Source: CAG-390 sp964579135 (lineage in GTDB: Bacteria; Bacillota; Clostridia; Oscillospirales; CAG-272). Taken from it: a stretch of DNA of 21,859 bases. The translations under genes and the position numbers were made by a program. Below the pieces are notes generated by a model. That model ran no database searches. It was not told the origin of the DNA and saw nothing but the letters and a program-made list of their open reading frames with translations. Position 1 is the first letter of the stretch, and the number at the start of each line of letters is the position of its first letter. Shown here one piece after another: positions 8,636 through 16,122 of this stretch. The stretch is from assembly GCA_964579135.1 (NCBI GenBank), contig CAZOFD010000028.1, positions 1 to 21,859 on the forward strand, read 5' to 3'.

Positions 8636-8712
8636 TTTTGTCAACGACTGCGCGGCATCTCTTGACGGACTTTTTCGTTTCGCCGGCAAACTTCGCAAGG
8701 AGGCGGTTTTGA

Positions 8713-9855
8713 GTGTTTTCGTCGGTTAAAAATTTTTTGATAACGCTTTTGATATCGCTTGCGTTTTTTGCGGCGGCGGCGTATATGGTGGTCGGTCTTG
8801 TGCTCGGCAACCTCGGCGCGACCGTCGGCGGCGGAGCGGTGACCGAAGCGCCGAGCGCGGGTGGCGAGGTGACCGGCGACTCGGACAATATATTCGTCGG
8901 CTACGGCGACGGTGGCGAATCTTTCAATTTTTTGCTCATCGGCACGGATTATCGCCCCTCGCAGTTTGCGAACTATGACCCCGAGGTGATCAAGATGCTT
9001 TTCGGTACGGGCGGCGCGACCTCGTCGGCCACCTCTCCGAGCGATCTTGCGCCGACGGCACCGTCCGACGTTGCGAGCGACGCCGGTGTCGACGGCGAGC
9101 GAACGGAGGCGAGCGGCGGCAACCCGATAATTCCGGGTGGCTTTTACGAGGAAAAATATCGCAGTATAGATACGGATATCCTTTTGCTCGTAAGGGTGGA
9201 TAAGGAATCGGGGAATTACCGCTATACGCTTTTGCCGACGGACGCTTGTGTTGCGGTTAATAAAAAATACGTTAAACTCGGCGAGATATACGGCAAGTAC
9301 GGTCTGCAAACGCTGCTCGACGCCGTTAGAAACAGCACGGGAGTGCACGTCGACTATCACGCGCTCGTTTCCGCAGAGGCTTTTCCGGGCGTGGTGGATA
9401 AGCTGTTTCCCGACGGGATCAGTTATTACGTTCCCTGCGATATGAAATACGACGATTATTCCGCCGATATGCATATCGATCTTAAGGAGGGCAGGCAAAC
9501 GCTTAACGGCAAAGCGATACTCGGTATGCTTTCTTTCGATTCGTATACGAACGGACAGGGAAGTCGTGCCAACACCGTTTTGACATTTGTCAAGACAATG
9601 GTGTCGCAGCTTACGAACATAACGAATTACAAAACAATTATAAACACCGTTAACGCTTTCGGCGAGATAGACTCTCTCCTCGTAACGACGAATTTCAAGG
9701 CGTCGGACTTTTTGAAAAATATCGATATGATATTTAAATATTCTTCGGTTCAAAGCGACGTAAACGCAGTGACAAAATACGTTACTATCGGAGGGCAGCC
9801 CACCAAGGTCATTGACGACGTGGCAACCATCAAGGCTTTTTCAACGAGAAAATAA
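8713..9855 (+). CDS. divergent LytR-CpsA-Psr (LCP)-like membrane-anchored protein
   Basis: This 380-residue protein starts at GTG behind AAGGAGG (8697-8703). A single N-terminal membrane helix (about 8-32) places the rest outside the cell. The outer part matches the LCP order, the family that attaches teichoic acid or capsule polymers to peptidoglycan. It has FLLIGTDYRP (Asp79, Arg81), SIDTDILLLVRVD (Asp153, Asp155), LLPTDACV where LCP has PRDT, then KLGEIYGKYGLQTLLDAV, a VDYHALVSAEAFPGVVDKL segment, and LKEGRQTLNGKAILG. The Arg of the PRDT motif is replaced by Thr176. The late Arg cluster is reduced to GSRANT (Arg285). A Ser/Thr/Ala-rich insert covers about 82-148. The metal Asp residues are kept, so it may be an atypical transferase or a non-catalytic binder. 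It lies between tgt and glyS. Family assignment is moderately sure, activity is not. Confidence 0.68.
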   Translation: MFSSVKNFLITLLISLAFFAAAAYMVVGLVLGNLGATVGGGAVTEAPSAGGEVTGDSDNIFVGYGDGGESFNFLLIGTDYRPSQFANYDPEVIKMLFGTGGATSSATSPSDLAPTAPSDVASDAGVDGERTEASGGNPIIPGGFYEEKYRSIDTDILLLVRVDKESGNYRYTLLPTDACVAVNKKYVKLGEIYGKYGLQTLLDAVRNSTGVHVDYHALVSAEAFPGVVDKLFPDGISYYVPCDMKYDDYSADMHIDLKEGRQTLNGKAILGMLSFDSYTNGQGSRANTVLTFVKTMVSQLTNITNYKTIINTVNAFGEIDSLLVTTNFKASDFLKNIDMIFKYSSVQSDVNAVTKYVTIGGQPTKVIDDVATIKAFSTRK

Positions 9856-9885
9856 ATTCGTAAAATACAGATAAAGGGGAAAATT

Positions 9886-11283
9886 ATGGACAACAAAGCA
9901 AAAACAATGGACAAAATCGTCGCGCTGTGCAAAAATCGCGGCTTCATATTTCCGGGCTCCGAGATCTACGGCGGTCTTGCGAATTCATGGGATTACGGCC
10001 CTTTGGGCGTTGAATTCAAGAACAACGTAAAAAAAGCATGGTGGAAAAAGTTTGTACAGGAATGTAAATACAACGTCGGTCTTGACAGCGCCATAATTAT
10101 GAATCCGCAGGCGTGGGTTGCATCGGGGCACGTAGGAGGCTTTTCGGATCCGCTTATGGATTGCAAGACCTGCAAAACGCGCCACAGAGCGGACAAGCTG
10201 ATCGAGGATTATGCATTCGCCAACGGACTTGACGATAATCCCGCGGGCTGGACTTTTGAGCAGATGGCTGCATATATCGCGGAAAAGGGCATTGCCTGCC
10301 CCTCTTGCGGCGGTCACGATTTTGCGGATATAAAAAAGTTTAATCTTATGTTCAAGACCTATATGGGCGTTACCGAAAATTCGACTACCGAACTTTATCT
10401 GCGTCCCGAGACCGCGCAGGGGATATTTGTCAATTTCCCCTCGGTGCAGCGCTCCTCGCGCCGCAAGCTTCCTTTCGGTATAGCTCAGATCGGTAAGTCG
10501 TTCAGAAACGAGATAACCCCCGGCAACTTCGTTTTCCGCACGAGGGAATTCGAGCAGATGGAGCTTGAGTTCTTCTGCAAGCCGGGCACTGACCTCGAAT
10601 GGTTTGCTTTTTGGAAAGATTATTGCCACAAGTTCCTGCTCGGTCTCGGTATGAAGGACGAAAACCTCAGATTGCGCGACCACAGTCCCGAGGAACTTTG
10701 CTTCTATTCCAAAGCTACCACCGATTTCGAGTTTTTGTTCCCGTTCGGTTGGGGCGAACTTTGGGGCGTTGCGGATAGGACCGACTACGACCTGACCCAA
10801 CACGCGGAACATTCCGGCAAGGATATGACGTATTTCGACCCCGAGACCAACGAAAAATATATTCCCTACGTTATAGAGCCCTCGCTCGGCGCCGACAGAG
10901 TTGCGCTTGCTTTCCTTGTCGACGCATATGACGAAGAAGTGCTCGACGCGGAAAAGAACGACGTGCGCACGGTACTTCATTTGCACCCCGCGCTCGCACC
11001 GTATAAGGCTGCGGTTCTTCCGCTTTCCAAAAAGCTCTCCGAAAAGGCGGAGGAAGTGTATACGGCTCTCGCTTCCGATTTCTCCGTTGATTTTGACGAT
11101 GCGGGCTCTATCGGAAAGAGATATCGCCGCGAGGACGAGATCGGAACGCCCATTTGCATCACTTACGACTTCGATTCGCTTGAGGACGGTTGCGTGACCG
11201 TTCGCGACAGAGATACGATGCTGCAAGAGCGCATAGCCATCTCCGAGCTTAAGTCTTATATCTCGAATAAGATAGCATATTGA
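9886..11283 (+). CDS. glyS: glycyl-tRNA synthetase, single-chain dimeric type
   Basis: The enzyme charges tRNA-Gly with glycine. At 465 residues it is the single-chain class II form (GlyQS type), not the alpha/beta two-gene form. Motif 1 lies around YGGLANSWDYGPLGVEFKNN (28-47). RPETAQG is at 173-179. Motif 2 is FRNEITP (206-212) with REFEQ (220-224), and motif 3 is EPSLGADRVALAF (from Glu331). The anticodon-binding domain forms the C-terminus. A Cys-rich insert (CKTCKTRH near 93-100 and CPSCGGH near 138-144) may bind zinc. The ATG has a clear AAGGGGA site. It follows the LCP gene by 30 nt, leaving no room for a T-box leader directly upstream, so regulation is probably from an upstream promoter. 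A strong terminator follows at once. Confidence 0.95.
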   Translation: MDNKAKTMDKIVALCKNRGFIFPGSEIYGGLANSWDYGPLGVEFKNNVKKAWWKKFVQECKYNVGLDSAIIMNPQAWVASGHVGGFSDPLMDCKTCKTRHRADKLIEDYAFANGLDDNPAGWTFEQMAAYIAEKGIACPSCGGHDFADIKKFNLMFKTYMGVTENSTTELYLRPETAQGIFVNFPSVQRSSRRKLPFGIAQIGKSFRNEITPGNFVFRTREFEQMELEFFCKPGTDLEWFAFWKDYCHKFLLGLGMKDENLRLRDHSPEELCFYSKATTDFEFLFPFGWGELWGVADRTDYDLTQHAEHSGKDMTYFDPETNEKYIPYVIEPSLGADRVALAFLVDAYDEEVLDAEKNDVRTVLHLHPALAPYKAAVLPLSKKLSEKAEEVYTALASDFSVDFDDAGSIGKRYRREDEIGTPICITYDFDSLEDGCVTVRDRDTMLQERIAISELKSYISNKIAY

Positions 11284-11301
11284 CCGTTTGGCAGAGATAA
11301 T

Positions 11302-11345
11302 AACGCCCCTACCGCTCAAAAGAGCGGTAGGGGCGTTGCTTTTTT
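11302..11345 (+). terminator. intrinsic terminator after glyS, convergent with glmS
   Basis: A perfect 16-bp stem (11302-11317 with 11322-11337), an AAAA loop and a T-run at 11340-11345 end the plus-strand block. On the minus strand the same hairpin lies just beyond the glmS stop but lacks a good U-run, so it probably serves glmS less efficiently. Confidence 0.92.
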
Positions 11346-11360
11346 ATTGATCGGCGAGTG

Positions 11361-13193
11361 TCACTCTACCGTAACGGATTTTGCGAGATTGCGCGGGTGG
11401 TCCACGTCGCACCCGCGCATAATAGCGACTTCGTACGACAAAAGTTGCGCAAACACGACGCTTACAAGCGGAGAGAGCAGCGCAGGTAGGCGGGGCAGAA
11501 CGAAAACCTCGTCGCCGTATGCTTCGGGATGCTCGAAATCCGGGCAACATACGAGTATCGAGTATCCGCCTCGCGCACGCACCTCGCGGATATTTCCCGC
11601 CATCTTGTCATAGTATCCGCTGTCCGTCGCAAGGGCGATAACGGGCGTTCCTTTTTCTATAAGCGAGAGTGTTCCGTGTTTGAGTTCGCCCGCGGCGTAT
11701 GCCTCGGAATGCACGTAGGAAATTTCTTTCATCTTCAGCGAACATTCGGTGCCTGCCGGGCAGTCGGGTCCCCTGCCGATGAAATACAGGTCTGAGGTAT
11801 TATATATCTTTTCGCTTATCTTTTTTATCTCGTCCCGCCGAGATATAACGTCGGATACAGCGCGCGGTATATCGAACGCGAGTGCGCGGCAGAAACTTGC
11901 AGCCTGCTCATAGTCCATCGTTTTGCGTAGGCACGCGAGTTTTGCGGCGATGAGCGCAAGCAGGGCAACTTGAGTCGAGTACCCCTTTGTCGTGGCGACG
12001 GCGATCTCGGGTCCGGCGTTCGTATACATAACGTAGTCCGCTTCGCGTGCAATGGCGGAGCCGACGGCATTGATAATTGCGGCAGAGTGCAAGCCGCGAC
12101 TTTTTGCCGAGCGGAGGGCGGCAAGCGTGTCTGCCGTCTCGCCCGACTGCGATATCGCAAGAACGACGGCTTTGCCGATCGTGGCGGGCGGATCGTATCG
12201 GTATTCGGAGGCGGTGTTTACGGAAACGGGTACGCCCGCGAGTTTTTCGATCAGGTATTTGCCGACGAGCCCGGCGTGGGTAGCCGATCCGCAAGCGACG
12301 ATCTCGATGTTGTCGGCACTTAGCCAAAAGTCGTCCTCTATTCCGTCGGGAGTGAAGTCGGGCAGCCCCCGAGCGTCCATACGGTGCGACGTCACTCTGC
12401 GCAGGGCGTCGGGTTGCTCGTGGATCTCTTTGAGCATAAAGTGATCGTAACCGTCCTTTTGCGCGGTGCCGCTCTCCACGTCGATAAGCACCTCGCGTCC
12501 CGCGTCGCTTCTCCCATCGCGGTAAAACAGCGTTACGCCGTTTGCCGTTACGTGAACGACGCTGTCCTCGGGCGGGCGTATCATTTTGCGAGTATAAGGC
12601 AAAAGCGCGGGTACGTCCGAGGCGACGAAAGCGCCGTCGTCCGTTGCGGCGACAACAAGCGGGTTATCGCGCCGTATGCAGAATATCTCGCCGGGCAGAT
12701 CGCCGAACATTATTGCGAAAGCGTAGGAGCCGGTAAGGCGTGCGGCTGCGCGAAATATCGCGCGAACGGGGTCGCGGTCTTTACGGTATTCGAGATCCGT
12801 AAGATGTGCGGCGCACTCGGTGTCCGTTTCACTTGAAAAAACGTATCCGAGCGCTTCGAGCTCTGCGCGCAACGGCAGACAATTGTCTATTATTCCGTTG
12901 TGAACGAGGACGAGACTGCCCGAGGCGTGTGGATGAGCATTGTTTTCGGTGGGGGCACCGTGCGTTGCCCAGCGTGTGTGACCTATGCCGCAGGAGCCAT
13001 TCGGTGCGAGGGCGGTAACGCTCGCCTCGAGTTCGGCAACTCTGCCGCGCTTTTTTATCACTCGGATATCTCCGCCCGCCTCGCAGATCGCGACGCCCGC
13101 GGAGTCATAGCCTCTGTATTCGAGCGCTTTTAAGCCGTCGATAAGGATGCCCGAGGCTTGTGCTTTGCCTGTGTATCCGATTATTCCGCACAT
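11361..13193 (-). CDS. glmS: glutamine-fructose-6-phosphate aminotransferase (isomerizing) GlmS
   Basis: GlmS makes glucosamine-6-phosphate from fructose-6-phosphate and glutamine, the first committed step to UDP-GlcNAc. The 610-residue product has the N-terminal nucleophile Cys2 (MCGIIGYTG), a class II glutaminase domain to about residue 220, and two SIS sugar-isomerase domains. It ends with the family-typical DVDHPRNLAKSVTVE. I chose the ATG at 13193 because Cys2 must be exposed; the frame runs open further upstream, but that sequence belongs to the preceding gene's region. Stop and start overlap as TAATG with the acyltransferase gene, and AGAGGA lies just upstream, so translation is likely coupled. 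No glmS ribozyme can fit between the genes. In many Bacillota that ribozyme controls glmS, so control here must work differently. Confidence 0.96.
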   Translation of the reverse strand: MCGIIGYTGKAQASGILIDGLKALEYRGYDSAGVAICEAGGDIRVIKKRGRVAELEASVTALAPNGSCGIGHTRWATHGAPTENNAHPHASGSLVLVHNGIIDNCLPLRAELEALGYVFSSETDTECAAHLTDLEYRKDRDPVRAIFRAAARLTGSYAFAIMFGDLPGEIFCIRRDNPLVVAATDDGAFVASDVPALLPYTRKMIRPPEDSVVHVTANGVTLFYRDGRSDAGREVLIDVESGTAQKDGYDHFMLKEIHEQPDALRRVTSHRMDARGLPDFTPDGIEDDFWLSADNIEIVACGSATHAGLVGKYLIEKLAGVPVSVNTASEYRYDPPATIGKAVVLAISQSGETADTLAALRSAKSRGLHSAAIINAVGSAIAREADYVMYTNAGPEIAVATTKGYSTQVALLALIAAKLACLRKTMDYEQAASFCRALAFDIPRAVSDVISRRDEIKKISEKIYNTSDLYFIGRGPDCPAGTECSLKMKEISYVHSEAYAAGELKHGTLSLIEKGTPVIALATDSGYYDKMAGNIREVRARGGYSILVCCPDFEHPEAYGDEVFVLPRLPALLSPLVSVVFAQLLSYEVAIMRGCDVDHPRNLAKSVTVE

Positions 13194-13873
13194 TATCTGT
13201 TTTCCTCTCTCAGAACGATATTGTCGTTTGATTTTACTATGTGGTCGGCGGGGACGGTTCCGCGAACGGAGGTGAGGGGGTATACGGTAGTGCGCCGTCC
13301 GATAACGGTGCCGGGGTTGAGCACGCAGCCGCAACCGACGTCGGCTCCGTCGGCGAGTATAGCGCCGACTTTGCGCAAGCCCGTTGCGACGGGCGGCTCG
13401 GATTTTATAACCACGTTCTTTTTATCGGATCTGAGGTTCGAGCAGATCGATCCTGCGCCCATATGCGCCCCGTTGCCTAAAACGGAATCGCCGACGTAGT
13501 TATAGTGCGGTATCTGCGCACCGTCCAAAACTACGGCGTTTTTGAGCTCGCACGAGTTGCCGATAACGCATTTTCTGCCGATAATCACGCAACCGCGTAT
13601 ATACGCCCCGGGGCGGATCTCGCAATCGTCTCCGATAACCGCGGGGGCTTCGATAACGGCGTTTTGCGCTATTTTTACGTTTTTGCCGACGAGCACGCCG
13701 GGGGAGAGCGTCTCGAACCCGTCTATCCCGCGCGATACGAGCTCCTCGCAGAGCCCTTTTATCTTAGGCAACATATCCCACGGGTATTCGGATGCGGAAA
13801 AAAGGTCGATAAGATACGGTACTCGGCAGTCGAAAAGCTCGTGCGTCTTACAATTTTCGGCACGCTCAGTCAT
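13193..13873 (-). CDS. GlmU-like left-handed beta-helix acyltransferase, standalone
   Basis: This 226-residue protein resembles the acetyltransferase half of GlmU and the short nucleotidyl-/acetyltransferase-like proteins common in Clostridia. Residues about 10-50 form a helical lead-in (YPWDMLPKIKG). From about 58 there are hexapeptide repeats of the left-handed beta-helix type. The segment PHYNYVGDSVLG (His123) with GAHMGAGSICSN corresponds to the region around the catalytic His and the acetyl-CoA-binding part of GlmU. The pyrophosphorylase domain is absent, so it cannot make UDP-GlcNAc alone; a uridylyltransferase must come from elsewhere. Its place between glmM and glmS supports a role acetylating glucosamine-1-phosphate. 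The start overlaps the end of glmM by 8 nt and the stop overlaps the glmS start. Substrate is inferred from context. Confidence 0.8.
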   Translation of the reverse strand: MTERAENCKTHELFDCRVPYLIDLFSASEYPWDMLPKIKGLCEELVSRGIDGFETLSPGVLVGKNVKIAQNAVIEAPAVIGDDCEIRPGAYIRGCVIIGRKCVIGNSCELKNAVVLDGAQIPHYNYVGDSVLGNGAHMGAGSICSNLRSDKKNVVIKSEPPVATGLRKVGAILADGADVGCGCVLNPGTVIGRRTTVYPLTSVRGTVPADHIVKSNDNIVLREENR

Positions 13874-15506
13874 TGCAGCAGTACCCCCTGTCTTCGATCT
13901 CGCGATAAAGTATATCGATATATTCGTTGCATTTGTCGACGTTTTCCGCCTCGACCATAATGCGGATAACGGGTTCGGTGCCGCTTCGGCGCAAAAGCAC
14001 CCTGCCGTTGTCTTTTATAGTGGCGTTTACTTCGTCGAGCTTAGCCAATATCGCGGAATCCGCCATTACCGCGGATTTGTCGGTAACGCGCACGTTCTTC
14101 ATAACCTGAGGGAAGAGAACGACCGGCTCCGCCAATTTCGAAAGCGAGGATTTGCGCTCGCGCATCTCTTCGGCAAGCATTATCGCGGTCAAGATACCGT
14201 CGCCCGTCGTCGCATATTTCTTTAATATGATGTGCCCCGACTGTTCGCCGCCGAGCCTATACCCCTTTTCCTGCATACGCTCGTATACGAATCGGTCGCC
14301 GACGTTCGTTTGCACGTAGTCGATGCCGGCGTTGTCGAACGCTTTGAACAAGCCGCTGTTGGACATTATCGTGGTAACGACGGTGTTGTGGTCGAGGGTG
14401 CCTTTTGCGCGCAGGCGCATAGCGAGGATGAACATTATCTTGTCTCCGTCGACTATTTCGCCGTTTTCGTCTACGGCAAGGCAGCGGTCTGCGTCTCCGT
14501 CGAAAGCAAATCCGACGTCAAGATGCTTCTCGCGAACGAATTCGCAAAGTTTTTCTATATGCGTCGAGCCGTATTCGCGGTTTATGTTGAGCCCGTCGGG
14601 CTCGGCTCCGATAACGTACGTTTGCGCACCCAGCGCGTCGAAAACGGCTTTTGCGATGGACCAAGACGCACCGTTGGCGCAGTCGAGCCCTATGCGAAGC
14701 GAACGATAGGAGTGTGAGGCGACGGAGATGAGATACCCTACGTATCTGTTGCGCCCCGCAACGTAGTCTACGATAGAGCCTATTCCGTCGCGCTTGGCAA
14801 ACGGCAGGTCGTCGCATTCGAGCCCGAGCTTTGCCATATCGCCGTCGATGTACGCCTCGATAAGCGAAGCCGTAAGATCGTCGAGCTTTTCGCCGTAGCG
14901 GTTGATAACTTTTATCCCGTTGTCGTAATACGGGTTGTGCGAGGCGGTTATCATAATTCCGCAGTCGAACTCGTCTTGGCGCGTTACGTAAGACACGCTC
15001 GGCGTGGTCGTAACGTGAAGCATATAGGCGTCGGCGCCCGAAGCCGTGAGCCCCGCAACGAGCGAATATTCGAGCATATAGCTCGAGCGGCGAGTATCTT
15101 TGCCTATGACGATACGCGGTCGATAGCCGCCCGGTTTGCAACCGGAAAGTGGCGAGGCAAAGTACCAACCGAGAAATCTGCCCACTTTGTAGGCTTGGTC
15201 GGCTGTGAGCGCGAGGTTGGCTTCGCCGCGAAAGCCGTCGGTGCCGAAATATTTGTTTTTTATGGGTTCGTTTTCGCGTTTCACTTCCGGCAGGTCGCGG
15301 TGCAAAACGACGTCGTCGCGCAAAAGTTGGTCGGCGCTTATGCAAAAAAGGTCGCAAAGCGCTATTACCTTGTCCGTTGCCGGTGCGGCTTGGTCAAGCT
15401 CCCACTTCGAAACGGATTGGCGCGAAACGTTCAGCTTTTCCGCAAGTTGCTCCTGTGATATTTGGCAGGCTGTGCGAAGATTCGTGATTTTTTCACCAAT
15501 AGTCAT
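13866..15506 (-). CDS. glmM: phosphoglucosamine mutase GlmM with N-terminal XRE-type HTH domain
   Basis: The 546-residue protein joins two parts. Residues 1-65 are a Cro/C1 (XRE) helix-turn-helix: ISQEQLAEKLNVSRQSVSKWE, then TDKVIALCDLFCISADQLL, as in stand-alone repressors. From about residue 84 (KNKYFGTDGFRG) it is a complete phosphoglucosamine mutase, which interconverts GlcN-6-P and GlcN-1-P. The phosphoserine is Ser189 in TASHNP, the metal loop DGDADR starts at Asp336, the sugar loop GGEQSGH is at 419-425, and the phosphate-binding RRSGTEP is at 506-512. The frame is continuous, with no sign of a frameshift. The ATG has AAAGGA upstream, and no internal start before the mutase domain is obvious. 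It opens the glmM-acyltransferase-glmS operon. The HTH may tie operon expression to enzyme state or substrate; this is inference. Inverted repeats lie 90-120 nt upstream. Confidence 0.92.
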   Translation of the reverse strand: MTIGEKITNLRTACQISQEQLAEKLNVSRQSVSKWELDQAAPATDKVIALCDLFCISADQLLRDDVVLHRDLPEVKRENEPIKNKYFGTDGFRGEANLALTADQAYKVGRFLGWYFASPLSGCKPGGYRPRIVIGKDTRRSSYMLEYSLVAGLTASGADAYMLHVTTTPSVSYVTRQDEFDCGIMITASHNPYYDNGIKVINRYGEKLDDLTASLIEAYIDGDMAKLGLECDDLPFAKRDGIGSIVDYVAGRNRYVGYLISVASHSYRSLRIGLDCANGASWSIAKAVFDALGAQTYVIGAEPDGLNINREYGSTHIEKLCEFVREKHLDVGFAFDGDADRCLAVDENGEIVDGDKIMFILAMRLRAKGTLDHNTVVTTIMSNSGLFKAFDNAGIDYVQTNVGDRFVYERMQEKGYRLGGEQSGHIILKKYATTGDGILTAIMLAEEMRERKSSLSKLAEPVVLFPQVMKNVRVTDKSAVMADSAILAKLDEVNATIKDNGRVLLRRSGTEPVIRIMVEAENVDKCNEYIDILYREIEDRGYCCND

Positions 15507-15524
15507 ACCTACGATCCTTTCGGC

Positions 15525-15530
15525 ATTATA
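15525..15530 (-). promoter_or_regulatory. possible -10 element of the glmM operon
   Basis: The minus strand upstream of glmM has a TATAAT within an AT-rich run (15525-15545), about 20 nt from the start codon. No good -35 hexamer sits at 16-18 nt. A weak core promoter would fit activator-dependent or regulated expression, but the site could be chance in AT-rich DNA. Confidence 0.3.
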
Positions 15531-15604
15531 TATTTATAGTATGTTTTGCTCCGATTTAATGATACAACCCTTTTCGTTGTTTTGCCACCAAGTCGGGTTG
15601 GAAT

Positions 15605-15629
15605 TTTTAGCAACCGCGGGTTGCTAAAA
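15605..15629. repeat. perfect 11-bp inverted repeat upstream of HTH-glmM
   Basis: TTTTAGCAACC (15605-15615) and GGTTGCTAAAA (15619-15629) are exact reverse complements around GCG. It has no U-run on the minus strand, so it is not a convincing terminator in the direction of glmM. Related CAACCC/GGGTTG half-sites lie at 15565-15570 and 15595-15600. This is a candidate operator for a dimeric HTH protein, possibly GlmM itself. Confidence 0.55.
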
Positions 15630-15653
15630 TGCACTAAAATCCTTTTTTTGTCG

Positions 15654-15689
15654 AAAAAAGCCGCATTTTTTTGAAAATGCGGCTTTTTA
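15654..15689 (-). terminator. bidirectional terminator after the prfB operon
   Basis: A 15-bp perfect stem (15655-15669 with 15674-15688) around a TTTG loop is flanked by A- and T-runs, giving a U-tail in either direction. It ends the prfB-membrane protein transcript 23 nt after the last stop and separates it from the glmM operon. Confidence 0.88.
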
Positions 15690-15711
15690 ACTGTCAACCG
15701 CAGGGTGCGGA

Positions 15712-16122
15712 TCAACTGTAATCGGCTTCTGTTGTTTCTTCGTCGAGGGGGATCTCGTCAATGCGGACGGTCGGTGCGTCTTCGTCGTCTTTGGAGAGAG
15801 TTTGCTTTATCGTGGATTCGAATTCGCCCTCTTCTTCGGGGGATATAACGTCGTAGTCTTCGCGGTCGAAAATATCCCAAAGGTATCCGTCCGCGCGCTT
15901 TTTGAGTTGACGGATCAAAAGGCATACCGCAACGGTAGAGGCTGCGACCGCGACCGTTATCCAGCCGAGTATCACAAGCAGCTGTTTTGCCCTCTCTCTG
16001 CGATAGCGCTCGCGACGGCGCTCGCCGAGGTGCTCGAGAAGCTCTATTGCCGTCATAAAAAAGCAAAACACAGCCGTTAGGTGGGCAAACGTTTTTACAA
16101 GATTTTTGATTCTTTCTTTCAT
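15712..16122 (-). CDS. small membrane protein of unknown function, coupled to prfB
   Basis: I do not recognise this 136-residue protein. It shows a short hydrophobic helix at about 12-28, an intensely basic stretch RRRERYRRERAK (35-46), a clear membrane helix at about 48-70 and another basic patch after it. The C-terminal half (about 86-136) is strongly acidic and probably disordered, rich in Glu and Asp. Its ATG overlaps the prfB stop as ATGA, and AGGAGG lies 8 nt before the start, so translation is coupled to prfB. A terminator follows directly. The basic loop beside the helix suggests cytoplasmic orientation of that loop. The gene is probably real because of the tight junctions, strong ribosome site and lack of any better frame. 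Function is unknown. Confidence 0.75.
   Translation of the reverse strand: MKERIKNLVKTFAHLTAVFCFFMTAIELLEHLGERRRERYRRERAKQLLVILGWITVAVAASTVAVCLLIRQLKKRADGYLWDIFDREDYDVISPEEEGEFESTIKQTLSKDDEDAPTVRIDEIPLDEETTEADYS

Noticed and set aside
9856..9885. T-box leader for glyS
   Set aside because: Only 30 nt separate glyS from the preceding gene, too short for a T-box with specifier loop and antiterminator.
13194..13334. N-terminal extension of glmS
   Set aside because: It overlaps the acyltransferase gene in another frame and would bury the catalytic Cys2, which must become the N-terminus.
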